DNA of 64,000 nt from Bacteroidales bacterium UBA5433 (GTDB lineage Bacteria; Bacteroidota; Bacteroidia; Bacteroidales; UBA932). This document shows positions 17,477-26,788 of the stretch, one piece after another (positions within the stretch are counted from its first letter, which is position 1; each line of letters starts with the position of its first letter). Made by a program: the position numbers and the translations under genes. The notes beneath the pieces were generated by a model. It was not told where the DNA came from. It made no database searches and saw only the letters and a list, made by a program, of their open reading frames with translations. The stretch lies in NCBI GenBank assembly GCA_002427525.1, contig DIRP01000013.1:1-64000 (forward strand), given 5' to 3'.

Positions 17477-18742
17477 ATGAGTGAGAAGAAAAAATTTGCC
17501 ATTGTTACGTTAGGCTGTAAACTCAATTATGCAGAAAGTGCCTCCATTGCCCGGGATTATATTCGCAATGGCTATGAACAAACAGCTTCTTCTGCCAAGG
17601 CAGATGTCTATATCATCAATACGTGTTCCGTTACGGAACATGCCGATAAAAAGAGCCGGCAGGCCATACGTAAAGTATTCAGGCAAAATCCGCAGGCCTT
17701 TGTTGTGGTAACAGGGTGTTCTGCACAGCTCAGACCTCAGGTGCTGGCTCACATGGAAGGCGTAAGTGCATTGCTGGGTACGGGATTCAGGGACCGAGCC
17801 GTTGAGGTTACCGAAAGCGGGCAGCGGGGTGCCGTATTGCTGGGACCCTGCCATGCGCAAGGTGGTTTTTTCCCCGCGTATTCTGCCGGCAGCGGCAACA
17901 GGGACAGAACCCGGGCATTTTTAAAAGTGCAGGACGGATGTGATTACCATTGTACTTACTGTACCGTTCCCCTGGCCAGAGGAGGGAGCCGGAACATCCC
18001 TATAAAGGAAGTAGTGAAGCAGGCAGAAGAAATTGCTGCCACCGGGGTGAAAGAGATTGTTCTTACCGGTGTGAATACAGGTGATTTTGGTAAGACTACA
18101 GGAGAAACGTTTCCTGCCCTGCTGGAAGCCTTGTCGCATGTTCCCGGTATAGCCCGTTACCGGATTTCATCCGTGGAGCCCAACCTGCTAACAAAAGAGG
18201 TTGTAGAGTTTATTGCTCAAACTCCGGGTTTTTTGCCGCATTTTCATTTGCCGTTGCAAAGCGGGAGTGCCCGAATATTGCGGAAAATGGGCAGGCGGTA
18301 CGATCCGCAGTTTTTTGCAGAAAAAGTACGGCTTATCCGGTCGTTGCTTCCCCATGCTTTTATAGGCATAGATGTTATTGCCGGTTTTCCGGGAGAAACA
18401 GAAGAGGATTTCGCAGAGACCTTCCGTTTATTGGAAGAAATCAGGCCTTCTTTTTTGCACGTATTTCCTTTCTCGTTGCGGCCGGATACCCGGGCGGCAG
18501 CTTTTCCTGCCTCTGAAAGGGTCCGGGACGGGGTGATTACAGAGAGGGTTCGCAAGCTGGGGCAACTTTCGGATACATTGCACGAATCGTTTATTTTGGC
18601 CAACAAGGGAAGAGTAGAAGAAGTGTTGTTTGAAGGCAGGGCAGCCGGGGGAAAGATGCATGGGTATACACGAAATTACATACGCGTTGAACGGCCTTAC
18701 GACCGCTCAAAAATAAATACGGTGGAAGAAGTATTGTTGTAG
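17477..18742 (+). CDS. mtaB: tRNA t6A37 methylthiotransferase, MtaB-like
   Basis: Radical-SAM enzyme that converts t6A37 to ms2t6A37 in tRNA. The 421 aa protein has the UPF0004 domain with three cluster Cys (TLGCKLNYAES, INTCSVTEHADKKSR, VTGCSAQ), then the radical SAM CxxxCxxC (CDYHCTYC) with PLARGGSRN, QSGSARILRKMGRRY and the GFPGETEEDF segment, and a C-terminal TRAM-like tail. The SVTEHADKKSR form and the length favour MtaB over MiaB or RimO. I take the ATG at 17477; a GTG at 17465 overlaps folB's stop. Confidence 0.88.
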   Translation: MSEKKKFAIVTLGCKLNYAESASIARDYIRNGYEQTASSAKADVYIINTCSVTEHADKKSRQAIRKVFRQNPQAFVVVTGCSAQLRPQVLAHMEGVSALLGTGFRDRAVEVTESGQRGAVLLGPCHAQGGFFPAYSAGSGNRDRTRAFLKVQDGCDYHCTYCTVPLARGGSRNIPIKEVVKQAEEIAATGVKEIVLTGVNTGDFGKTTGETFPALLEALSHVPGIARYRISSVEPNLLTKEVVEFIAQTPGFLPHFHLPLQSGSARILRKMGRRYDPQFFAEKVRLIRSLLPHAFIGIDVIAGFPGETEEDFAETFRLLEEIRPSFLHVFPFSLRPDTRAAAFPASERVRDGVITERVRKLGQLSDTLHESFILANKGRVEEVLFEGRAAGGKMHGYTRNYIRVERPYDRSKINTVEEVLL

Positions 18743-18760
18743 ATTATATTCAGGTTCAGC

Positions 18761-19318
18761 ATGAATATGTATTGGGAACTTTTTAGTGTTTTTTTCAGAG
18801 TAGGTGCGTTTACCATCGGTGGCGGACTGGCTATGTTGCCGGTCGTAGAACGTGAGGTGGTGGATCGAAAAAAATGGATCACAAAAGAAGATTTTACGGA
18901 TTTGATAGCTGTTACGCAAACCTTGCCGGGTGTTTTGGCTGTCAATATGGCTGTTGCTGTAGGCTACCGTATAAAAGGGGTGAAAGGGTCTCTTATTTCT
19001 GTACTAGGTGCTGTTCTGGCTCCCTTCTTTTCAATCTTAGTGATTGCTATGTTTTTTCAAACATTTCGTGAAAATCCGGTAGTGGAACGCATTTTTATGG
19101 GTATGCGTCCGGTAGTAGTGGCCTTGATAACTGTGCCGGTCATTACAACCATGCGTTCTATAGGGCCCAGGTTGTCGTCCGGTCTGATTGCCGCTGCAGC
19201 CGCTTTGCTCATCTGGCTTTTTGGGGTTTCTCCCATTTGGATTATACTGGCCGCAGGTACGGGAGGGTACATCTGGCATAGGATTGAAAAGAAAAAGAAA
19301 GGAGGGCCCAACGCATGA
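18761..19318 (+). CDS. Chromate transporter, short-chain CHR protein (first half)
   Basis: 185 aa membrane protein carrying one CHR domain. The start LFSVFFRVGAFTIGGGLAMLPVVEREVV and the DLIAVTQTLPGVLAVNMAV signature are typical, with five to six hydrophobic segments. Its ATGA overlap (19315-19318) with a second CHR protein shows the two-gene short-chain arrangement known from chromate exporters, in which the halves assemble with opposite topology. No frameshift is needed to explain the pair. Whether the natural substrate is chromate or another anion is unknown. Confidence 0.85.
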   Translation: MNMYWELFSVFFRVGAFTIGGGLAMLPVVEREVVDRKKWITKEDFTDLIAVTQTLPGVLAVNMAVAVGYRIKGVKGSLISVLGAVLAPFFSILVIAMFFQTFRENPVVERIFMGMRPVVVALITVPVITTMRSIGPRLSSGLIAAAAALLIWLFGVSPIWIILAAGTGGYIWHRIEKKKKGGPNA

Positions 19319-19842
19319 TCTACCTGCAGCTTTTTCTCACTTTTTTGAAAATCGGGGTTTTTTGTTTTGGAGGCGGATACGCCATGCTGTCTCTCATACA
19401 GAACGAAGTGGTGTTGCATCACGGGTGGTTGACTATGGCCGAGTTTTCGGATATAGTGGCTATTTCTCAAATGACACCGGGGCCCATTGCCATCAATACG
19501 GCCACGTACGTAGGCTATACGGCTGCAGGAGGAAATGTGCTGGGTTCTGCCATGACCACCCTGGCCCTTATCCTGCCTTCCATTACACTTATGTCCATTG
19601 TAAGCCGGGTATTTATGAAATACAGAAAGAACGATGCTGTACAGGGAATTTTTAGCGGTATAAGGCCGGTGGTCGTAGGACTGATTGCTTCGGCAGCCTT
19701 GATTATGGCGACTCCGGAAAACTTTGTGGATTACAGGAGTTACCTGATTTTTTCGGCGGCATTTCTGGCTGCTTATTTTTACAAAGTGCATCCCATTTTG
19801 CTTATGTTGGCGGGCGGGTTGGTTGGGTATTTGATGTACTGA
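19315..19842 (+). CDS. Chromate transporter, short-chain CHR protein (second half)
   Basis: 175 aa partner of the preceding CHR protein. It repeats the same motifs: FLKIGVFCFGGGYAMLSLIQNEVV and the IVAISQMTPGPIAINTATYVGY segment (the PGP form rather than PGV), with about six membrane segments ending GGLVGYLMY. It starts within the stop of its partner. uvrB follows after 59 nt, so this is probably the end of the run that began at 14385. Confidence 0.85.
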   Translation: MIYLQLFLTFLKIGVFCFGGGYAMLSLIQNEVVLHHGWLTMAEFSDIVAISQMTPGPIAINTATYVGYTAAGGNVLGSAMTTLALILPSITLMSIVSRVFMKYRKNDAVQGIFSGIRPVVVGLIASAALIMATPENFVDYRSYLIFSAAFLAAYFYKVHPILLMLAGGLVGYLMY

Positions 19843-19901
19843 GTCGGTTAGGTTACACGGGTCTTTTTTTTTCAGTAAATTCGCAGTTTGGAACCATCCT
19901 T

Positions 19902-21893
19902 ATGCAATTTAAACTTCATGCTCCGTACGAGCCTGCAGGAGATCAGCCGCAGGCCATAGAACAACTGGCGGACCTGTACAACCGGGGTACGCAGGCGTCT
20001 GTATTGCTTGGGGTTACCGGATCGGGAAAAACTTTTACCATGGCCAACCTGGTAGAAAAATTGCAACGGCCTACGCTCGTGATCAGCCACAACAAAACGC
20101 TGGCTGCACAGTTGTATGCCGAGTTTAAAGGGTTTTTCCCCGAGAATGCCGTGGAGTACTTTGTTTCGTATTACGATTACTACCAGCCCGAGGCTTACTT
20201 GCCGGTAACCGATGTTTATATTGAAAAAGACCTGAGCATAAACGACGAAATTGAAAAATTGCGTTTGAGTACTTCGTCTGCCCTGCTTAGCGGGAGGAGG
20301 GATGTGCTGGTAGTGTCCAGCGTATCGTGCCTGTACGGGATTGGGAATCCCGACGATTTCCATGCCAATACCATTACGTTAAGAACAGGAGAAAAAGAAG
20401 ATTTTAACAAGCTGTTGTACAGGTTGGTGGATGCGTTGTATTCACGCAACGAAAACGAATTTAAGCGGGGTACGTTCCGTGTAAGAGGGGATGTGGTTGA
20501 TGTGTACCTGGCTTATGACGATATTGCCTGCCGCATTGCTTTCTGGGGAAACACCATCGATTCCATAGAACGGCTGGATCCGCTCACGGGAGGTGTTCTG
20601 GAGCGTGTAGAAGGCATTGCTATTTATCCCGCCAGCGCTTTCGTAACTACAAAAGAAAGAAAAGAACAGGCTATACGAAACATACAGGACGATTTGACTG
20701 ACCGGGTAAGTGCTTTGAAAGAAATGGGCAAGCATCTGGAAGCAAAAAGATTGCTGGATCGTGTTGAATTTGATATAGAAATGATGCGCGAGCTGGGGTA
20801 TTGTTCAGGCATTGAGAATTACTCCCGTTATTTTGACGGACGTGCACCGGGAACCCGTCCTTTTTGCTTGTTGGATTATTTTCCGGAAGATTTTCTTGTG
20901 ATTGTTGATGAAAGCCACGTGACGCTTCCTCAGGTAAGGGCTATGTACGGCGGGGACCGTTCCCGCAAACAGGTGCTGATAGAATACGGATTCAGGCTTC
21001 CGGCAGCGGCAGACAACCGGCCTCTTACATTTGATGAATTTGACTCAGTTATTGGCCAACGATTGTATGTTTCTGCCACACCGGCCGATTATGAATTGCA
21101 ACGGTCGGAAGGATTGATTGTAGAACAGGTGGTGCGGCCTACGGGGCTGCTTGATCCGCCTATAGAAGTGCGCGGGACAGAAGGACAAATAGATAACCTG
21201 GTAGAGGAAATAAGGATATGTGCAGCCAAAGATCAGCGTGTATTGGTCACAACGCTGACAAAAAGAATGGCAGAAGAGTTGCACAAATTTCTTCAAAAGA
21301 TAGCGGTGCGCTGTACGTATATCCATTCAGACATTGAGACGTTGGAAAGGATAAGGATTCTGGAAGAATTCCAGAAAGGATACTACGACGTGCTTATAGG
21401 TGTGAATTTGCTCAGGGAGGGGCTGGATTTGCCCCAGGTTTCCCTGGTGGCTATTCTGGATGCCGACAAGGAAGGATTTTTGCGTTCTGAAAGGGCGCTT
21501 ACCCAAACGGCAGGACGTGCGGCCCGTAATGTGGAAGGAAGGGTAGTGATGTATGCCGATAAGATTACTGATTCTATGGCCAGAACCATAGAGGAAACAG
21601 AACGCAGGCGCAGCAAGCAAATCCGGTACAACCGGGAGCACGGTATTACACCTACCCAGATTGCCAGGAACGTGCGCAATACACTGGACAGGGAGTACGC
21701 CCAGGATGGAATGGAGCAAATGGCTCTTACTTTGGCAGAAGATCCCGTAATGCAATCCATGACACCGCAACAACTGGAAAAGGCCATAGCAACGGCCCGT
21801 CACAGGATGGAAGAAGCTGCCCAAAAGCTCGATTTTATTACGGCTGCCAAATTCAGGGATGAAATGTACATATTGGAAAAATTTAAAAAATGA
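19902..21893 (+). CDS. uvrB: Excinuclease ABC subunit UvrB
   Basis: Damage-verifying helicase-like subunit of nucleotide excision repair. The 663 aa protein is full length: Walker A in GVTGSGKTFTMAN (about residue 40), YFVSYYDYYQPEAY (the beta-hairpin region that clamps DNA), the VDESHV Walker B, GVNLLREGLDLPQVSLV, QTAGRAARN (motif VI), and a C-terminal UVR domain (about 620-660) for UvrA/UvrC contact. An imperfect -7 box (TAAATTCG, 19876-19883) lies upstream. Its last codons overlap the RelA/SpoT gene by 4 nt (ATGA), so the repair and stringent-response genes appear to be translated together. Confidence 0.97.
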   Translation: MQFKLHAPYEPAGDQPQAIEQLADLYNRGTQASVLLGVTGSGKTFTMANLVEKLQRPTLVISHNKTLAAQLYAEFKGFFPENAVEYFVSYYDYYQPEAYLPVTDVYIEKDLSINDEIEKLRLSTSSALLSGRRDVLVVSSVSCLYGIGNPDDFHANTITLRTGEKEDFNKLLYRLVDALYSRNENEFKRGTFRVRGDVVDVYLAYDDIACRIAFWGNTIDSIERLDPLTGGVLERVEGIAIYPASAFVTTKERKEQAIRNIQDDLTDRVSALKEMGKHLEAKRLLDRVEFDIEMMRELGYCSGIENYSRYFDGRAPGTRPFCLLDYFPEDFLVIVDESHVTLPQVRAMYGGDRSRKQVLIEYGFRLPAAADNRPLTFDEFDSVIGQRLYVSATPADYELQRSEGLIVEQVVRPTGLLDPPIEVRGTEGQIDNLVEEIRICAAKDQRVLVTTLTKRMAEELHKFLQKIAVRCTYIHSDIETLERIRILEEFQKGYYDVLIGVNLLREGLDLPQVSLVAILDADKEGFLRSERALTQTAGRAARNVEGRVVMYADKITDSMARTIEETERRRSKQIRYNREHGITPTQIARNVRNTLDREYAQDGMEQMALTLAEDPVMQSMTPQQLEKAIATARHRMEEAAQKLDFITAAKFRDEMYILEKFKK

Positions 21894-23986
21894 AACCGGA
21901 AATGGTCAGGAAGGCAAGGGATATAGCCGTAGGTAAACTTGCCGGAATCGTACGTGGAAACGGCCATCCGTTTATAGAACATGCAGACGGTGTTGCCGGT
22001 ATAGTGGAAAAAGAAGTTGGTTTGTCCCAACAGGCGGTTTCTGCTGTGTACCTGCATGAAGCCAGCCGCAACCATCCGGAATTGCAACAAGAGATTGCCG
22101 GGATTTTTGGAGAAGACGTTGCCCTGATGGTAGCCGGCCTGAACAAAATATCTACCATCAATCCCCGGGACACACGGCTTCAGGCAGAAAATTACAGGAA
22201 ATTGATTGTTTCGTATTCATCCGATCCTGCCGTTATACTGATAAAACTGGCAGACAGGCTGGAGATCATGCGTTCCCTAACCGCTTGTTTTTCTGCCAAT
22301 GAACAGGTAAAAAAGGCCACAGAAACGTTGATGCTGTACGTACCGCTGGCGCATCAGCTTGGGTTGTACAGGCTAAAAAGCCAGATGGAAGATTTGTCTT
22401 TCAAAGTCTTGCAACCGGAAGATTACAGGTTGGTGGTGAACAGTTTGAAAGCTTCTGAGATTGAAAGAGATATAATAATAAAACGTTTTGCAGGGCCGTT
22501 GGAAAAAGCGTTGAAACAAGCAGGTATTAAGTACGAACTTAAGAGCCGGACCAAAGCCATTTATTCCATCTGGCGTAAAATGCAGGTACAGCAGCTGGGT
22601 GTGGACGAGGTGTATGATATACTGGCCATTCGGTTTATTATAGATGCAGAACCCGAAAACGAAAAAGAACTGTGCTGGCAGGTGTATTCCATTGTTACCC
22701 AGATGTATGAACCCATTCCGGAGCGGATGCGCGACTGGATTACCGTACCTAAGGAAAGTGGGTACGAATCGTTGCATATTACGGTAAAAACGCCGGAAGG
22801 CCGGGTAGTGGAAGTCCAGATCCGCAGCCGCAGGATGGATGTGGTGGCCGAGTACGGTGTGGCAGCACACTGGACCTACAAAGGCCTGCAACATGAACAG
22901 GTGTTGCAGGACTGGCTGGTTGGCATACGCAAACGGTTGCAGGAACCGGGCAAAGAAACAGACGTCAGTAAAGAACTCGGGTCTTTTATATCCAACGAGG
23001 TGTATGTTTTTACGCCGGCAGGAGATTTGCGCCGCCTTCCGGCCGGTGCTACGGTGTTGGATTTTGCCTTTGAAATCCATAGCAATGTGGGCATCCGGTG
23101 TACCGGTGGACGCATTAACGGTAAAATGTCGCAGGTACGGGATGTGTTGCAGACGGGAGATACGGTGGAAATACTGACTTCCAAAAACCAGAAGCCCTCC
23201 AAGGATTGGCTGGGGTTTGTGGTTTCGGGGAAAGCCAAAAATAAGATACGTCAGAAGCTGAGAGAAGAAGAGGGTACCCAGGCTGCAGCCGGCCGGGAAA
23301 TGCTGGAACGCAGGTTGAAGAACTGGAAGACAGACCTTTCTCCGGAAGATTTCGCCCAACTGATGAAGCGGTACAAAATCAAACAGATCAATGAGTTTTA
23401 CACAGCCATTGCCAACGAAAGTATTCCGCTTCAGGAAATAAAAACCTTTCTTTTACAAGAAAAAGACGAAAAAACAGAAAAACAACTGCCCGCAACGGGT
23501 GTTCCGGAGCCGGCATCAGTTCCGGCCAAATACCGCGATGACGATTACCTGATTATTGATGATTCTTTTGGAAGGATTGGGTTCAAATTGGCAAAATGTT
23601 GCAATCCGGTTGTGGGAGATAAGGTCTTTGGTTTTGTTTCCGTTAAAGACGGAATCAAAATTCACAGGATGAGCTGTCCCAATGCAGAAAGGCTGCTAAC
23701 GCAGTATCCGTACCGGATCCAGAAAGTTAAGTGGCGCGAAAGCGCCACCTCGGCAACTTTTCAGACGACCATACGGTTTACGGCTTATGAAGAAATGGGG
23801 TTGGTTCAGGAAATTGGTGATGTGGTCAGTAACCTTTCCCTGAATGTGCGGAGTTTTCAATTTTCCGAACAACACGGCAAGATTTCAGGTCGGTTGCAAG
23901 TAGCGCTGAATTCCAACAAGCAAGTGGATTTGCTCTTGTTTCATTTAAGAAAGATTAAAGGTATGATTAAGGCAGTCAGGGAGTAA
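21890..23986 (+). CDS. RelA/SpoT homologue, (p)ppGpp synthetase with degenerate hydrolase domain
   Basis: 698 aa long-RSH protein: N-terminal HD domain (about 1-160), synthetase (about 210-330), TGS (about 365-430, VYVFTPAGDLRRLPAGA), a Cys/zinc-region (CCNPVVGDKVFGFV) and an ACT/RRM-like C-terminus. The synthetase keeps RDWITVPKESGYESLHITV and EVQIRSRRMD. In the HD domain H31 and the later Asp (IKLADR) remain, but the canonical HDxxEDT reads H56-E57-A-S-R60-N61-H, so the Asp and the Glu-Asp pair needed for ppGpp hydrolysis are lost. I infer a synthetase-only enzyme. It overlaps uvrB by 4 nt and ends 3 nt before uvrA. Confidence 0.9.
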   Translation: MKPEMVRKARDIAVGKLAGIVRGNGHPFIEHADGVAGIVEKEVGLSQQAVSAVYLHEASRNHPELQQEIAGIFGEDVALMVAGLNKISTINPRDTRLQAENYRKLIVSYSSDPAVILIKLADRLEIMRSLTACFSANEQVKKATETLMLYVPLAHQLGLYRLKSQMEDLSFKVLQPEDYRLVVNSLKASEIERDIIIKRFAGPLEKALKQAGIKYELKSRTKAIYSIWRKMQVQQLGVDEVYDILAIRFIIDAEPENEKELCWQVYSIVTQMYEPIPERMRDWITVPKESGYESLHITVKTPEGRVVEVQIRSRRMDVVAEYGVAAHWTYKGLQHEQVLQDWLVGIRKRLQEPGKETDVSKELGSFISNEVYVFTPAGDLRRLPAGATVLDFAFEIHSNVGIRCTGGRINGKMSQVRDVLQTGDTVEILTSKNQKPSKDWLGFVVSGKAKNKIRQKLREEEGTQAAAGREMLERRLKNWKTDLSPEDFAQLMKRYKIKQINEFYTAIANESIPLQEIKTFLLQEKDEKTEKQLPATGVPEPASVPAKYRDDDYLIIDDSFGRIGFKLAKCCNPVVGDKVFGFVSVKDGIKIHRMSCPNAERLLTQYPYRIQKVKWRESATSATFQTTIRFTAYEEMGLVQEIGDVVSNLSLNVRSFQFSEQHGKISGRLQVALNSNKQVDLLLFHLRKIKGMIKAVRE

Positions 23987-23989
23987 TAT

Positions 23990-26779
23990 ATGAGAGAAGA
24001 AAAGATAGTAGTAAAAGGAGCACGTGTCCACAATTTAAAAAATGTATCTGTTGCCATTCCAAGAGATAAGTTCATAGTTATTACAGGAGTGTCGGGGTCC
24101 GGTAAGTCTTCTCTGGCCTTTGATACCTTGTTTGCAGAAGGGCAACGGCGTTATGTGGAGAGTCTGTCTGCGTATGCCCGCCAGTTTTTGGGCAGGATTA
24201 AGAAGCCGGACGTAGATTTTATTGAAGGGATACCTCCGGCTATTGCCATTGAACAAAAGGTGAACACACGCAATCCCCGGTCAACGCTGGGTACTTCTAC
24301 AGAGATATACGATTATTTGCGGTTGTTGTACGCCCGTATTGGAAAAACCTATTCTCCTGTGTCCGGTAACGAGGTGACATGCCATAGCCAGGAAGATGTG
24401 GTGCGGTTTATATTGTCTTTGCCGGAAGGCAGTTACGCGCTGGTTATGGCGCCGTTTGGCTGGCACGATGCGGAACGCAGGGTAGAAACGCTGTTGCAGT
24501 TGCAACAGGACGGGTATTCCCGTTTTTTTGACGGGAAAGAGGTGCTCAGGATTGAAGAAATCCTGCAGCATCCGCAAGCATACGCTTCTTCTGATTTGCT
24601 TCTTTTAACAGGACGAGCCGAGCCGGGAGATACGCCCGACAACCGGGCCCGGATTCTGGAATCTGTGCGTTCTGCCTTTTCTATTGGAGAAGGGGCTTTG
24701 TTGGTGTATGACGGGCAGCATACCGTTCCGTTTTCCACCCGTTTTGAAGCAGACGGGATGGTATTTCAGGAGCCTGCAGAATTTCTGTTCAGTTTTAACA
24801 GCCCGCTGGGTGCCTGTCCTGAATGTGGCGGTTACGGACAAATTACCGGCATTGACGAATCTCTTGTTATCCCGGACAGGTCTTTGTCTGTGTACCAGGA
24901 TGCCGTAGCTTGCTGGAAGGGAGAAGTGATGAGCTTTTTTAAAAAAGAAGTCATCCGTCATGCCGCTGAGGTCGGTTTTCCCATCCACAAATCGTATGAA
25001 GAACTTTCTGTGCAGGAAAAAGAATGGTTGTGGAACGGAGACAGCCGGGTAACGGGGATTCACCGATTTTTTAAGCATTTGGAATCTGCCCGGTATAAAA
25101 TCCAGAACAGGATCATGATAAGCCGGTTTACCGGGAAGACACGTTGCCCGGAATGCGGAGGTTCGCGGTTGCGGAAAGAAGCGTCTTATGTTAAGGTACA
25201 TGGCAGAAGTATAGCTGAACTGCTGGAAATGAACATCGAAGACCTGGCTGCTTTTATGGAAGGAGTGCCCTGGAGTGATGCAGAATTGGAGATTGCCGGG
25301 CGTACGTTGCAGGAAATTACCTCGCGTCTTTCTTTCTTAAACCAGGTGGGTCTTGGTTATCTGTCACTGAACCGCCGTTCTTCCACATTAAGCGGAGGTG
25401 AAAGCCAACGGGTAAACCTTGTCAGTTCGCTGGGGAGTTCTTTGGTTGGGAGTCTGTATATTCTTGACGAGCCCAGCATTGGTCTGCATCCGCGTGATAC
25501 GCAACGGCTGCTACAATCGCTGAAGGCTTTAAAAGATATGGGGAATACCGTTTTGGTGGTAGAACACGACGAGGAGATCATGCGCGCGGCAGACCAAATC
25601 ATTGATATTGGTCCGTTGGCCGGAAAAGACGGGGGCAGGCTCATGTACCAGGGGCCTCCGCCGGCACCCGGACAACCCTATAAAGAGAAAGACAGCATGA
25701 CGCTCCGGTTCCTTTCCAACCCCCGGGTAATTCCCGTTCCGGGTAAAAGGAGGTCCTGGAATTCCTTTATTCAGGTGGAAGGTGCCGCACATAATAATTT
25801 AAAAAAGATTGATGTAAAATTTCCTTTGCAGGTGTTTACAGCCGTTACAGGGGTGAGCGGGTCCGGAAAATCTTCCCTGGTCAGGGATATTTTGTACAAC
25901 GCATTGGCCCGTGAATACAACCAGGGACGGGTGCCGGCTCCCGGAAAGTTTGACAAACTTACGGGTGATTTGCACAGGTTGGACGGGGTGGAATTGGTGG
26001 ACCAGAATCCCATTGGAAAATCTTCCCGATCCAATCCTGTTACGTACATAAAAGCGTACGACGATATCCGGAAACTGTTCTCGGAACAACCTTATGCACG
26101 CATGAACGGGTACGGGCATTCGCACTTTTCCTTCAATATTGAAGGAGGACGTTGTCCGGATTGCCAGGGAGAAGGGGTGGTAACAGTAGAAATGCAGTTT
26201 ATGGCAGATGTGGTGCTTACGTGTGAATCGTGCGGTGGCAAGCGTTTTCAACCGGATATTCTGGAAGTAAGGTACCAAGGGAAAAATATCTATGATATTT
26301 TGGAAATGACGGTGAAAGAAGCCATCGATTTTTTTTCATCCCAACAGGACCCGGCTGCTTTACGTATAGCACAAAGACTCCAGCCATTGGACGATGTAGG
26401 GTTGTCCTATATTAAACTGGGCCAGAGCAGCAGCAGCCTGAGCGGTGGAGAGAGCCAACGGGTAAAACTGGCCTCTTTTCTTTCCAAAGAAAAAATGCAA
26501 AACGGCCGTTTGTTCCTGTTTGACGAACCCACTACGGGGCTGCATGCGTTCGATATTGCCAAGCTGTTAAAATCCTTCAATGCCCTTATAAAAAACGGGC
26601 ATTCCGTATTGGTTGTGGAACATAACATGGATGTAGTCAAGTGTGCAGATTGGGTCATTGATCTGGGGCCCGGAGCTGGAGACAAGGGAGGTTTTTGTTC
26701 GTTTAGTGGAACTCCGGAAGAACTGGCTTTGCGGACAGACCTTCCTACAGGAGCAGCACTGCATGGTAAATTGTTGTAG
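23990..26779 (+). CDS. uvrA: Excinuclease ABC subunit UvrA
   Basis: DNA-damage sensor ATPase of nucleotide excision repair. The 929 aa protein holds two ABC modules. Walker A sequences are GVSGSGKSSLAFD (about residue 31) and GVSGSGKSSLVRD (about 618), signature motifs are LSGGESQRVNL and LSGGESQRVKL, and the zinc modules have CPECGGYG and CPDCQGEG...CESCGGKRF, plus CPECGGSR. Length is normal. It follows the RelA/SpoT gene by 3 nt, and a beta-barrel gene follows after 9 nt, so four genes from uvrB on may share a transcript. Confidence 0.97.
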   Translation: MREEKIVVKGARVHNLKNVSVAIPRDKFIVITGVSGSGKSSLAFDTLFAEGQRRYVESLSAYARQFLGRIKKPDVDFIEGIPPAIAIEQKVNTRNPRSTLGTSTEIYDYLRLLYARIGKTYSPVSGNEVTCHSQEDVVRFILSLPEGSYALVMAPFGWHDAERRVETLLQLQQDGYSRFFDGKEVLRIEEILQHPQAYASSDLLLLTGRAEPGDTPDNRARILESVRSAFSIGEGALLVYDGQHTVPFSTRFEADGMVFQEPAEFLFSFNSPLGACPECGGYGQITGIDESLVIPDRSLSVYQDAVACWKGEVMSFFKKEVIRHAAEVGFPIHKSYEELSVQEKEWLWNGDSRVTGIHRFFKHLESARYKIQNRIMISRFTGKTRCPECGGSRLRKEASYVKVHGRSIAELLEMNIEDLAAFMEGVPWSDAELEIAGRTLQEITSRLSFLNQVGLGYLSLNRRSSTLSGGESQRVNLVSSLGSSLVGSLYILDEPSIGLHPRDTQRLLQSLKALKDMGNTVLVVEHDEEIMRAADQIIDIGPLAGKDGGRLMYQGPPPAPGQPYKEKDSMTLRFLSNPRVIPVPGKRRSWNSFIQVEGAAHNNLKKIDVKFPLQVFTAVTGVSGSGKSSLVRDILYNALAREYNQGRVPAPGKFDKLTGDLHRLDGVELVDQNPIGKSSRSNPVTYIKAYDDIRKLFSEQPYARMNGYGHSHFSFNIEGGRCPDCQGEGVVTVEMQFMADVVLTCESCGGKRFQPDILEVRYQGKNIYDILEMTVKEAIDFFSSQQDPAALRIAQRLQPLDDVGLSYIKLGQSSSSLSGGESQRVKLASFLSKEKMQNGRLFLFDEPTTGLHAFDIAKLLKSFNALIKNGHSVLVVEHNMDVVKCADWVIDLGPGAGDKGGFCSFSGTPEELALRTDLPTGAALHGKLL

Positions 26780-26788
26780 ATTTGTTTT

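Noticed and set aside
18761..19842. Frameshifted single chromate transporter
   Set aside because: Both halves have own starts and full CHR motifs, overlapping by ATGA as in two-gene CHR pairs.
22373..23359. 328-codon open frame on minus strand, Phe/His rich
   Set aside because: Antisense to the RelA/SpoT coding region; composition is unlike real proteins here.
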